Shown in pieces: positions 8,399-16,160 of a stretch of 64,000 nt of DNA. The stretch's first letter is position 1. Each line of letters begins with the position of its first letter. Below the pieces are notes generated by a model. The model made no database searches, was not told the origin of the DNA, and saw only the letters and a list, made by a program, of their open reading frames with translations. The DNA comes from Paenibacillus lignilyticus. GTDB lineage: Bacteria; Bacillota; Bacilli; Paenibacillales; Paenibacillaceae. The position numbers and the translations under genes are program-made. The stretch spans positions 1 to 64,000 of the forward strand of contig NZ_JAGKSP010000002.1 of NCBI RefSeq assembly GCF_017942085.1, read 5' to 3'.

Positions 8399-9495
8399 AC
8401 GTAAGAAGTCCGGCAGTAAAACTAACCCTGATCGTGCTTATCACCGTACTGCTTGGGGGGTGCGGCTTCAAAGATATCGATAAACGGTTCTTCGTCATTG
8501 CCATGGGGATCGATTCCGCCGACGAAGGAAAGAAAGGCTTCAAAATCACGCTTCGACTCGCCATTCCATCACCGAAGGTAGAGCCCGGAGCAGCCCAAAC
8601 GCAAGTGGAAACCATTCAGGCTTCCACCATTGCCGAAGCTCTCCGATTACTGAAATCCCATGTGGATAAGGAGCTGGATTTCGGGCATTGCAAGCTCTAT
8701 CTGCTGGGCGAAGGGCTTGTTAAATCGGATTATACGCCTACCCTTCGGTGGATATCCCGGCGCCGCGATGTGTCGAACATTGCTTATATGGCTATCGGCA
8801 AGCCGGATGCGAAAACGATTCTGAATGTCAATCCGCCCGCTGAACGATTTCCGGGGAATACGATCTTCCTGTTTTACGGAAAAGACGGCACCCAGTCCTC
8901 CTACATCGTCAGTGTCTATATGTTTGACTTCATGCGGCGCGTCGATGAACGCGGCATGGATCCGATTATGCCGATCATGCGGCAAGAGAAGAATGGGTAC
9001 GTGGTTTCCAAGCTGGGACTGCTTGATAAGAGTAGGCTCGTCTTGACGCTCAATGCCCGCGAAACAGAAATGTATAACCAAATTCGCAATCACTATAAAA
9101 AGTCGACGGTAACGGCAACGATTAAAGGGGATACGCTGGTCATCTCCGTTGAAAGAATCAACTCGAATTACCGAATCGTCAAAGAGCGAGATGGTTACGT
9201 GCTGAAGATGAAGCTGAAAATCGGCGGTATATTCGAGGAGGCGCCCGGCGGAATCTATGATCAGGATTGGAAGGAGCTTGAGAAGGCCTTCGATACCCAG
9301 GTTGCCGACGAAGCCAAGCGCCTGCTTGAGAAAGTACAGAAAGCAGGCGTGGATCCGTTCGGGTTTGGACTTCGGTATCGCGCGACACATGCCGGAACAC
9401 CGAAGACTTGGAAAGAGTGGGAGTCTATATATCCCACTTTGAAATTTGAGGTTAAAGCGGATGTAATCATCGAAGGGTCTGGTTTAACTCGCTAA
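8395..9495 (+). CDS. gerKC: GerC-family germinant receptor lipoprotein
   Basis: The N-terminal signal ends in the lipobox LLGGC (Cys at residue 23), so the mature protein is lipid-anchored to the outer face of the inner spore membrane. The GerC domains follow: a first part with VIAMGIDSA and STIAEALRLLKS, and the C-terminal domain ending in the recognisable KTWKEWESIYPTLKFEV block. The length of 366 residues is typical. It completes the A-B-C receptor. Only 14 bases separate its stop from that of the convergent fni gene, and no clear terminator is seen between them, so antisense transcription may occur. Confidence 0.88.
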   Translation: MNVRSPAVKLTLIVLITVLLGGCGFKDIDKRFFVIAMGIDSADEGKKGFKITLRLAIPSPKVEPGAAQTQVETIQASTIAEALRLLKSHVDKELDFGHCKLYLLGEGLVKSDYTPTLRWISRRRDVSNIAYMAIGKPDAKTILNVNPPAERFPGNTIFLFYGKDGTQSSYIVSVYMFDFMRRVDERGMDPIMPIMRQEKNGYVVSKLGLLDKSRLVLTLNARETEMYNQIRNHYKKSTVTATIKGDTLVISVERINSNYRIVKERDGYVLKMKLKIGGIFEEAPGGIYDQDWKELEKAFDTQVADEAKRLLEKVQKAGVDPFGFGLRYRATHAGTPKTWKEWESIYPTLKFEVKADVIIEGSGLTR

Positions 9496-9509
9496 TCGGT
9501 AACGGCCGG

Positions 9510-10574
9510 TCACCTTTGAATTAAGCGATTCGTGCGTCGCAGCTCTTGCAGGGTAGCGGCACCAATGCCGAACATTGCAGTACGCAGCTCGAACTCGATG
9601 CGCTCCATTTGGCGTTGCAGCGTTTCGCTTCCGCCCGAGGATTGCGGTTCTGCCGCACCGGCCAACAGCGATCGGCCGTAACCCGCCAAGTCTGCGCCGA
9701 GCGCGACCGCTTTCGCGGCATCCACGCCTGTGTGCAAGCCGCCGCTCGCAATTAGAGTACCTTCCGGAAGCGCGGACCGGACGTCTCGCACACATGCTGC
9801 AGTCGGCGTCCCCCAGCCTGCGAAGGCAGATGCGGCTTCGGCGCGCAGCGGGTCGCGGGCGCGGTATTTCTCCACCTGGCTCCAGGATGTTCCGCCGGCT
9901 CCGGCAACATCTATGAAGGCAACGCCTATTTGATGCAGCCGGAGTGCCGTCTCGGCATCGATGCCCCAGCCGACTTCCTTCACGCCGACCGGAACATGCA
10001 GCTTGCGGCATACCTCGGCGATTCGCTGCAGCAGGCCGCGGAAATTCGTGTCTCCTTCCGGCTGGAACACCTCTTGCAGGCTGTTCAAATGCAAGACAAG
10101 CGCATCTGCTTCGGCAAGCTCGACGGCAAGCCTGCATTCATCGACGCCATAGCCGTAATTGAGCTGAACCGCACCTAGGTTAGCTATGATCGGTATGGTC
10201 GGCGCTTGCTTGCGCACATGGAATGTCGAAGCGAGTGATTCCTTCTCTATGGCAGCCCGCATAGAGCCGAGCGCCATCACCCAGCCCCTGGCCTGCGCGG
10301 CATCGGCAAGTCTTTCATTAATAACAGCCGTCTCCGCCGTTCCTCCGGTCATCGAACTAATGAGCAGCGGTGCGGCAATCGGTTTGCCAAGAAACGATGA
10401 AGTGATGTCAACTTCCTCGAAATCGATCTCAGGGAGTGCTTGATGGCGAAACCGGTAATGTTCAAACCCCGGCTCCGTGCCCACGCTTTGCACCTCTTCT
10501 TGCAGACAGATTCGAATATGCTCGCCTTTCCTCTTCGTCGTTTGGACATGCTCCTCAGCTTGCCTGTCCATCAT
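9510..10574 (-). CDS. fni: Type 2 isopentenyl-diphosphate delta-isomerase
   Basis: This FMN- and NAD(P)H-dependent enzyme interconverts IPP and DMAPP for isoprenoid synthesis. It is a TIM-barrel protein with the family's N-terminal RKGEHI, the FMN-binding ISSMTGG segment, [24 protein letters not shown] (active-site Gln and metal-binding Glu), VKEVGWG, and the glycine-rich [14 protein letters not shown] with ASGGLHTG. The ATG at 10574 has AGGGGG 10 bases upstream; a second ATG follows directly. It is monocistronic and diverges from nagB. Confidence 0.93.
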   Translation of the reverse strand: MMDRQAEEHVQTTKRKGEHIRICLQEEVQSVGTEPGFEHYRFRHQALPEIDFEEVDITSSFLGKPIAAPLLISSMTGGTAETAVINERLADAAQARGWVMALGSMRAAIEKESLASTFHVRKQAPTIPIIANLGAVQLNYGYGVDECRLAVELAEADALVLHLNSLQEVFQPEGDTNFRGLLQRIAEVCRKLHVPVGVKEVGWGIDAETALRLHQIGVAFIDVAGAGGTSWSQVEKYRARDPLRAEAASAFAGWGTPTAACVRDVRSALPEGTLIASGGLHTGVDAAKAVALGADLAGYGRSLLAGAAEPQSSGGSETLQRQMERIEFELRTAMFGIGAATLQELRRTNRLIQR

Positions 10575-10707
10575 GGTCAGCAATCCCCCTGTCATCTACT
10601 TTTGCTGCAATCATCATGGCATATGCGCGACCTCCATAGCAAGTTTGCGGAGAATCCCTGTAATTATGATTAATATTTTCTTAATAATGATTTTTTTAAT
10701 CATTTTT

Positions 10708-10737
10708 ATTGTCGGTTTTGACAATCTCATTTATAAT
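10708..10737 (+). promoter_or_regulatory. nagBA promoter with overlapping palindrome
   Basis: The -35 TTGTCG (10709-10714) and -10 TATAAT (10732-10737) are separated by exactly 17 bases. An inverted repeat, ATTGTC-N6-GACAAT (10708-10725), covers the -35 and could be an operator. It does not match the known NagR site of B. subtilis, so the regulator is unknown. A second AT-rich dyad lies just upstream, near 10686-10706. Confidence 0.6.
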
Positions 10738-10770
10738 AAAATCATAACGAACCTTAGGGGGCACCTCATT

Positions 10771-11493
10771 ATGGAATTGAAATGCTTCGACAACATTAGT
10801 GATCTTGACCGTTATGCTGCTCAGATTTTCGCAGATACGATTAAACATAATCCTCGCGCAACGCTTGGGCTGGCAACCGGCTCGACACCTATCGGAATTT
10901 ATGGAAAAATGATTGAGATGTACAATAACGGCGAGATCTCTTTCAAGGATACCACCACATTCAACTTGGACGAATATGTTGGACTATCGCCCGACCATGA
11001 GCAAAGCTACGCCCAATTCATGAAACACCACTTGTTTGACCACATCGATCTGCCGAAGCAGCAAGCACATTTGCCAAGCGGCATGGTAAATGATTTGAAG
11101 GCGGAATGCCAGTCTTATGATCGCATGCTGGCTGAACAACCGATCGACGTGCAGCTGCTCGGCCTTGGCCATAACGGCCACATCGGCTTCAACGAGCCGG
11201 ATCAAGAACTGCAAGGCGGTACGCATATCGTCGAGCTTGAGGAAGCAACCCGAGCCGCAAATGCAAGATTTTTCGATACGCCGGATGAAGTGCCGACGAA
11301 AGCCATTACGATGGGCGTAGGCTCCATTCTGAAAGCAGATTCGATCGTCCTTGTCGTCAAGGGTGCCGATAAAGCTAATATCGTCAAACAAGCGCTGCAC
11401 GGTCCGATTACGACAGAAGTTCCGGCATCGCTGCTGCAAACGCATAAGAACGTGATCGTATTGGTCGATCGAGAGGCAGGGAGGTTGTTGTAA
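10771..11493 (+). CDS. nagB: Glucosamine-6-phosphate deaminase
   Basis: It converts glucosamine-6-phosphate to fructose-6-phosphate and ammonia. Family marks are LGLATGSTPIGIY (phosphate loop), NLDEYVGL with the catalytic Asp67, and LLGLGHNGHIGFNEP with the catalytic His and Glu residues. At 240 residues it is the usual Gram-positive length. The ATG at 10771 has AGGGGG 9-10 bases upstream; the open frame extends well upstream only because no stop intervenes. It is followed 3 bases later by nagA and forms an amino-sugar operon with it. Confidence 0.95.
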   Translation: MELKCFDNISDLDRYAAQIFADTIKHNPRATLGLATGSTPIGIYGKMIEMYNNGEISFKDTTTFNLDEYVGLSPDHEQSYAQFMKHHLFDHIDLPKQQAHLPSGMVNDLKAECQSYDRMLAEQPIDVQLLGLGHNGHIGFNEPDQELQGGTHIVELEEATRAANARFFDTPDEVPTKAITMGVGSILKADSIVLVVKGADKANIVKQALHGPITTEVPASLLQTHKNVIVLVDREAGRLL

Positions 11494-11496
11494 AGG

Positions 11497-12678
11497 ATGA
11501 AACCCGCGGATAACCATTGGTTCATCACGAATGTGAAAGCAATCGTGCAAGATACGGTTGTGGAAGGCAGCATTATCGTAGAGAACGGGATTATTACAGC
11601 CATTGTTGAAGGTCAATTCCTTCCGGCTGAGAACGAGCAGCATCGGACTATCGACGGGAACGGCAGCTGGCTGCTGCCCGGTTTTATCGATATGCATGTA
11701 CACGGCGGCTTCGGAGCCGACTTCATGGACGCAAATCGCGAAGCCTACGATACCATCACTCGTTATCATGCGGCCCAAGGCACTACTCGCATGCTGGCGA
11801 CTACCGTTACGGCATCCAAGGAAGCTATCGAAGCGGTGCTGGCAGCTGCCAACGACTATGTTAGCGGTGAAATGGACTATGCCGCGCTTGGCGGCGTTCA
11901 TCTGGAAGGTCCGTTCATCAGCGAGCTGTGGCCCGGCGCTCAGAACCCGGCCTTTATATCACCTCCACGCGTCGACTGGGTCAAGTCGTGGAATGAGCAG
12001 TATCCCGGACTTATCAAACAGCTCACCTTGGCTCCGGAGAAAGAACGGGCTTGCGAGCTGATCGCCTACCTCGCAGAGAGCGGTATCGTTGCCGCTTGCG
12101 GACACACGGATGCTACCTACTCGCAGGTTACTGCTGCGGCTGACGCTGGTTTAACGCAAGCGGTGCATACGTTCAATGCGATGCGAGGACTTCATCATCG
12201 TGAGCCGGGAACGGTCGGCGCTGTATTGACCGATCATCGCATCACCGGGGAGATCATCGCCGATGGCCATCACGTCCACCCCGCGGCAATTAGACTGCTC
12301 GTAGGCGCGAAGCCGGCCGATAAAGTCGTCCTGATCACGGACGCCATGTCGGCTGCAGGACTTGGCGACGGCGACTATGATCTCGGCGGACTTATCGTAG
12401 ATGTGAAGCAAGGCGTGGCCCGTCTCCGCGAAGGCGGCAGCTTGGCAGGCAGCACGCTGACCATGATCGATGCGTTCCGTTACATGCTTACACACACGGA
12501 TCTGAGCCCCGCAGAAGTAAGTCGTATGGCCAGCGGTAATCCGGCTCGTCAATTAGGACTTGCCGAAGTGACCGGCTCCATTGCGGTCGGTAAACGGGCC
12601 GATCTGGTTCTTACGGATGCGGCGTTTACCGAAGTAAGCCATACTTGGGTGAATGGCCGCCTTGTACACGGCAGTTAA
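11497..12678 (+). CDS. nagA: N-acetylglucosamine-6-phosphate deacetylase
   Basis: It supplies NagB with glucosamine-6-phosphate. The amidohydrolase motifs are all visible: FIDMHVHGG (His67 and His69), HLEGPF, ACGHTDAT, AVHTFNAM and LITDAMSAAG with the catalytic Asp. The length of 393 residues is normal. The start lies 3 bases after the nagB stop, and GGGAGG inside nagB acts as the ribosome binding site. A long stem-loop terminator follows. The usual GntR regulator (nagR) and a PTS transporter are not in the window, so control and uptake must come from elsewhere. Confidence 0.95.
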   Translation: MKPADNHWFITNVKAIVQDTVVEGSIIVENGIITAIVEGQFLPAENEQHRTIDGNGSWLLPGFIDMHVHGGFGADFMDANREAYDTITRYHAAQGTTRMLATTVTASKEAIEAVLAAANDYVSGEMDYAALGGVHLEGPFISELWPGAQNPAFISPPRVDWVKSWNEQYPGLIKQLTLAPEKERACELIAYLAESGIVAACGHTDATYSQVTAAADAGLTQAVHTFNAMRGLHHREPGTVGAVLTDHRITGEIIADGHHVHPAAIRLLVGAKPADKVVLITDAMSAAGLGDGDYDLGGLIVDVKQGVARLREGGSLAGSTLTMIDAFRYMLTHTDLSPAEVSRMASGNPARQLGLAEVTGSIAVGKRADLVLTDAAFTEVSHTWVNGRLVHGS

Positions 12679-12687
12679 GATGAACGC

Positions 12688-12751
12688 AAAGAAGGGTTAT
12701 GCAGCTTGGCCGCCGTCGTAATTGCGGCCGCTTGCTGCATAACCCTTCTTT
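12688..12751. terminator. Long terminator after nagA
   Basis: An 18-bp outer stem (12688-12705 with 12734-12751) encloses a second hairpin (GGCCGC with GCGGCC). The T-rich right flank serves nagA, and the A-rich left flank may also serve the convergent NHL gene. Confidence 0.85.
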
Positions 12752-12771
12752 ATTTAGTAAGAGTGCGTTTG

Positions 12772-13710
12772 TTATTTCTGTCTGATGAGCTTCGTAATCC
12801 GACCGTCGAAAATCCATTCCGCTACGTAGACATTGCCTTGCGAGTCTACGCATACGCCATGCGGCGAGCTGAATTTATCAGGGCGGTAATAGGATTTCGG
12901 CAGATTCGGCCAACCCTGCTGTTTGTAAGCCTGTTGGTCTTCTCCGAGATGCGTGATCAAGCGATCATTCTTATCCAGCACTGTGATGCGGCTGTCCAGA
13001 TCCGGGATGTAAACCTCATCGCCGAAGAAATAGAAGCTGCATGGCAGGTCAAGGTTATGATCGACGAAACGTTTATGCTCGCCCTCTAGCGTGAACACTT
13101 GAATGCGGCTGTTTCTGCGGTCTGCCACGTAAATTTCCGGCTCATCGCCGCGCAGATTAATGGAAATACCATGCGGTTCTTTCACTTTACCGGGCTCGGA
13201 GCCGCGGCCGCCCCAAGAGCGGATATAGCTGCCTTTGGCATCGTAGTGATGAATATAGAATTGACCGTAGCCGTCGGAAACGTAAATGTCGCCGTTTGGC
13301 GCGACGCACACGTCAGTCGGAACGTAGCGGCGCTCCGCATCATACAGATCCGGACGATCAGGTCCGCCGATTTCAAGCAATACGTCGCCGGAGAGGGTCG
13401 TTTTGACCACAAGCGCACGGTTTGTATCTGCGAAATACAAATATTCGATGCCGTCAGCGTCGCGGTGCAGGTAGAAGCCGTGAGCGCCTCCCTCAAATTC
13501 CGCCCCCCACGAGGTTAGGAAGTTCCCCTCTTTGTCAAATACGACAACGGAATCTTTGCTGGTGTTATGTACGTAAACGTTATCATTTTCATCGACGACA
13601 ATACCGTGTGTATAGCCGTAAGCAATTCCTTCAGGCAGCTTGCCCCAGCCTTGCGCGACTTCATAGGAGTGAGATTCGTTACCGATAATCAATTTTTCTG
13701 ACACGTTCAC
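12772..13710 (-). CDS. NHL-repeat six-bladed beta-propeller protein
   Basis: Repeated blades of the form HGIxVDxxxNVYVxDxxNxxVxVFD occur: THGIVVDENDNVYV, PTDVCVAPNGDIYVSDG, PHGISINLRGDEPEIYVADR and SPHGVCVDSQGNVYVAEW. They define an NHL beta-propeller of about six blades filling the whole 312 residues. There is no signal peptide or membrane helix, so it is cytoplasmic. Similar stand-alone propellers are annotated as peptidyl-alpha-hydroxyglycine lyase-like or as sugar-lactone binders; neither activity can be assigned. The start is GTG at 13710 or, with better ribosome-binding-site spacing, GTG at 13704. It appears monocistronic. Confidence 0.8.
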   Translation of the reverse strand: MNVSEKLIIGNESHSYEVAQGWGKLPEGIAYGYTHGIVVDENDNVYVHNTSKDSVVVFDKEGNFLTSWGAEFEGGAHGFYLHRDADGIEYLYFADTNRALVVKTTLSGDVLLEIGGPDRPDLYDAERRYVPTDVCVAPNGDIYVSDGYGQFYIHHYDAKGSYIRSWGGRGSEPGKVKEPHGISINLRGDEPEIYVADRRNSRIQVFTLEGEHKRFVDHNLDLPCSFYFFGDEVYIPDLDSRITVLDKNDRLITHLGEDQQAYKQQGWPNLPKSYYRPDKFSSPHGVCVDSQGNVYVAEWIFDGRITKLIRQK

Positions 13711-13740
13711 ATTCCCCTTTCAAGTTTTCGTACAATCCCA

Positions 13741-13749
13741 AGTATACCA
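13741..13749 (-). promoter_or_regulatory. Extended -10 of the NHL gene
   Basis: On the minus strand TGGTATACT gives an extended -10 (TGnTATACT) about 30 bases before the start codon. The -35 is poor, as is common for extended -10 promoters. Confidence 0.45.
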
Positions 13750-13785
13750 AAATCGGGCAAAAGCAAAAGTAATATTTTAACAAAA

Positions 13786-13827
13786 AAGCAACATCTGCAT
13801 GGATTCCCCTCCATTACGATGTTGCTT
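13786..13827 (-). terminator. Terminator of the kinase-deoR operon
   Basis: A 10-bp stem (AAGCAACATC with GATGTTGCTT) is followed on the minus strand by a run of six T. It ends the sugar kinase-deoR transcript before the NHL promoter. Confidence 0.85.
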
Positions 13828-13871
13828 CCTTCTTGCTCTATATGTAGCTGTGATAACAGGCTCACTTATGT

Positions 13872-14675
13872 TTAGATCGAAGCTTCCTGCTCCCCGCTTG
13901 CAATGACCGTTTGAATGCCATGCGCATTGGCGATTGACGCCAGCTGCTGCGGGAGCGGCCTGTCCGTTATAAAGGCTTGCAGCTCGGTGAGCGGCGCAAT
14001 GGAGAACAGCGAAGTACGGCCAATCTTCGTATGATCGAACATCGCGTAGGTTGCTTGGGATCTGCGAATCATCGCTTTGGCGATCTGCGCTTCTTGCTCG
14101 GAATAGGTCGTGATGCCCCCGGTTGAGGATACACCGTCGACGCCCAGAAACATTTTGCCGATATGCAGCTGACTGATCATGCCTTCGCCGAGCGGTCCGC
14201 ATAATTCAAAGCTGTTATGCCGCATCATCCCGCCTGTCACAACGACGTTGATATCGCTGCCGGCCAGCTCCATCGCGACGTTGACCGTATTCGTCACAAC
14301 GGTAATCCCTCTGCGCGTTTTGAGCAGCTTGGCTAAGTAATAGTTGGTCGTGCCGCCGGAGAGACCGACGACATCGCCTTCGAAGATGAGCCCTGCCGCC
14401 GCTGCCGCAATCCGTTCCTTCTCGAGGAAAGAAAGGCCTTCCTTCTCTGCGAAAGGGAGCTCTCTCACTGCGTTCATGCCATCGTACATCGCTCCGCCAA
14501 TCGTCCGAATGACCGGCTCTGATTTCTCCATCAGCTCCAAATCGCGGCGCGCCGTAGCTTCAGATATGCCAAATCGTTCTACGACCTCTTGGATCGAAAC
14601 TCGTCCTTGCCGCTTCAGCACATTCATTATCTGCTCCCGCCGCCGCTGTCCTTTCGACGATTGCACATCCGCCAT
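13872..14675 (-). CDS. DeoR-family transcriptional regulator
   Basis: An N-terminal winged helix-turn-helix (RRREQIMNVLKRQGRVSIQE and SEATARRDLELME, about residues 10-60) precedes a DeoR C-terminal sugar-phosphate sensor domain. That domain has the conserved GLSGGTTNYYLAK, TNTVNVAMEL, VVVTGGMMR and FLGVDGV segments. It most likely represses its own operon and responds to a phosphorylated sugar made by the upstream kinase. The kinase stop TAA is directly followed by this gene's ATG, so the two are coupled. The length of 267 residues is slightly above the usual 250-260 because of a short C-terminal tail. Confidence 0.9.
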   Translation of the reverse strand: MADVQSSKGQRRREQIMNVLKRQGRVSIQEVVERFGISEATARRDLELMEKSEPVIRTIGGAMYDGMNAVRELPFAEKEGLSFLEKERIAAAAAGLIFEGDVVGLSGGTTNYYLAKLLKTRRGITVVTNTVNVAMELAGSDINVVVTGGMMRHNSFELCGPLGEGMISQLHIGKMFLGVDGVSSTGGITTYSEQEAQIAKAMIRRSQATYAMFDHTKIGRTSLFSIAPLTELQAFITDRPLPQQLASIANAHGIQTVIASGEQEASI

Positions 14676-15632
14676 TTAGCGTTCCACCCAGCCTTTGTCC
14701 GATAATCTGCGCTCAACCGCCGTCCAGTCAGGAAGCGCTTCCCAGTCACCGCGCATCTGAACGACCAATGCGCCGCTGATGCTGCCCAGACGAACAGACT
14801 CAAGGGCACTCATGCCTTTAAGCAGTCCCGCCAAGAAACCGGAGCAGAACGCGTCGCCGGCCCCTACCGTATCGATTACACGATCAACCGGATAGAACGG
14901 CACTTCGACCGCTTGTCCATTCTCCAGAACGACTGTCGTATCCCCGACACCCTTGATGATGCTAATTGCCGAAAGCTTCGACAGCTCCGCCTTCACCGCT
15001 TCGAAATCATCATTGTTATAGAGCAACCGCAGCTCATCCCAGCCCGGCAAGAAATAATCCGCTTGCGCCGCAAGCGGCATAACCGCTTCACGCGCTTCCT
15101 CGATCGTCCACAGCTTCAGACGCAAATTCGGATCGAAGGAAATGCGAACGCCGGCTTCCTTTGCAGCAGCCACAACGGCGAAGATCGTTTCGCGGCAGCT
15201 TTGGCTGAGCGCCGGCGTAATGCCGGAGATATGCAATATTTTGCAGCCGCGGATGTAATCCAGATCAAGCTGATCCGGCTGCATCTGACTGGCAGCGGAG
15301 TGTTTGCGGAAATAGTGGACGGCAAGTTTCCCTGCCACCATTTCACGGAACATCATCCCTGTCGGCGCCCCTTCAACCAAGCTCGCACGCGACACGTCTA
15401 CTCCCTCACCGCGAATGCGCTTCATGATCGCGCGGCCGAACGGATCATCGCCTAGCGCGCCGAACCAGCCGACTGATTCGCCTAATCGAGCAACTCCGAT
15501 GGCCACATTGCTCTCCGCTCCTCCGAAGCTTACTTCAAGCGTAGGGGCATTCTCGATACTTTTATATCCCTGCGGCATAAACAAAGCCATCGTTTCCCCG
15601 AACGTTAATAAATCCGGCACTGCATTCGTCAA
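14676..15632 (-). CDS. PfkB-family sugar kinase, 2-keto-3-deoxygluconate kinase type
   Basis: It is a ribokinase-fold kinase with the N-terminal FGGAESNVAIGVARLG signature and the C-terminal DTVGAGDAFCSGFLAGL signature, which holds the catalytic Asp and anion hole. The overall pattern (TFGETMALFMPQ start, YFRKHSAAS, FDPNLRLKLW) is that of KDG kinases, though fructokinase-like specificity cannot be excluded. The TTG start has GGAGGG 7 bases upstream, whereas no ATG is suitably placed. No KDPG aldolase, isomerase or transporter is adjacent, so the substrate route lies elsewhere. It is operonic with the DeoR regulator. Confidence 0.82.
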   Translation of the reverse strand: MTNAVPDLLTFGETMALFMPQGYKSIENAPTLEVSFGGAESNVAIGVARLGESVGWFGALGDDPFGRAIMKRIRGEGVDVSRASLVEGAPTGMMFREMVAGKLAVHYFRKHSAASQMQPDQLDLDYIRGCKILHISGITPALSQSCRETIFAVVAAAKEAGVRISFDPNLRLKLWTIEEAREAVMPLAAQADYFLPGWDELRLLYNNDDFEAVKAELSKLSAISIIKGVGDTTVVLENGQAVEVPFYPVDRVIDTVGAGDAFCSGFLAGLLKGMSALESVRLGSISGALVVQMRGDWEALPDWTAVERRLSDKGWVER

Positions 15633-15653
15633 CGGTTATCCCTCCAATGTGAC

Positions 15654-16085
15654 TTACATCGTTTTGATAATCGGATATTTCATGAAGTAAAGAATTACAA
15701 CATAGATAACAAGAATGATTAGACTCAGTACACGGGCTTTGCCAATATGAGCCGTCGCACTCTGACCGCTCTGAATCTCGGCTGCAATCCGCTTCAGCGG
15801 TTTCGTTACAATGCCCCCCAGCGCGGCAATAGCTAAGAAGAGCAACGTAACAATAATCATCCAAATTACTTCATACTCACCTTGCGACATTAAGTAACCG
15901 CCTGTCAGCAGCTGCAGGACGAGAAAATATTGGGCAATTCGGTTTGCGGAAACAAGACCTTCGGCAAGGCCTGCTTGTCCGGAGCCGTCTAGCTTGGATG
16001 CGCGTCCGACCATCAGCGGCAAAACGAGGTAAAACCCCATTCCGGCTGCACCGAGCACGTGCAAAAACAACATGAAATTCAACAT
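15654..16085 (-). CDS. Small membrane protein with four predicted helices
   Basis: The protein has 143 residues and about four hydrophobic helices (near residues 3-27, 51-66, 73-93 and 117-135), with a short polar loop between the first two. The pattern loosely resembles CopD/DUF2269-type membrane proteins, but I do not recognise a diagnostic motif. The ribosome binding site AGGAGG is well placed before the ATG at 16085. It lies between recQ and the sugar kinase, with 21 bases to the kinase start, so co-transcription with the kinase and regulator is possible. Confidence 0.6.
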   Translation of the reverse strand: MLNFMLFLHVLGAAGMGFYLVLPLMVGRASKLDGSGQAGLAEGLVSANRIAQYFLVLQLLTGGYLMSQGEYEVIWMIIVTLLFLAIAALGGIVTKPLKRIAAEIQSGQSATAHIGKARVLSLIILVIYVVILYFMKYPIIKTM

Positions 16086-16160
16086 CCGTACGTCCTCCTA
16101 AATTGTATTATGATCTTTACAAGTATACTAAAATCGGCGCCGCAATTCAAAGAAACCCGT

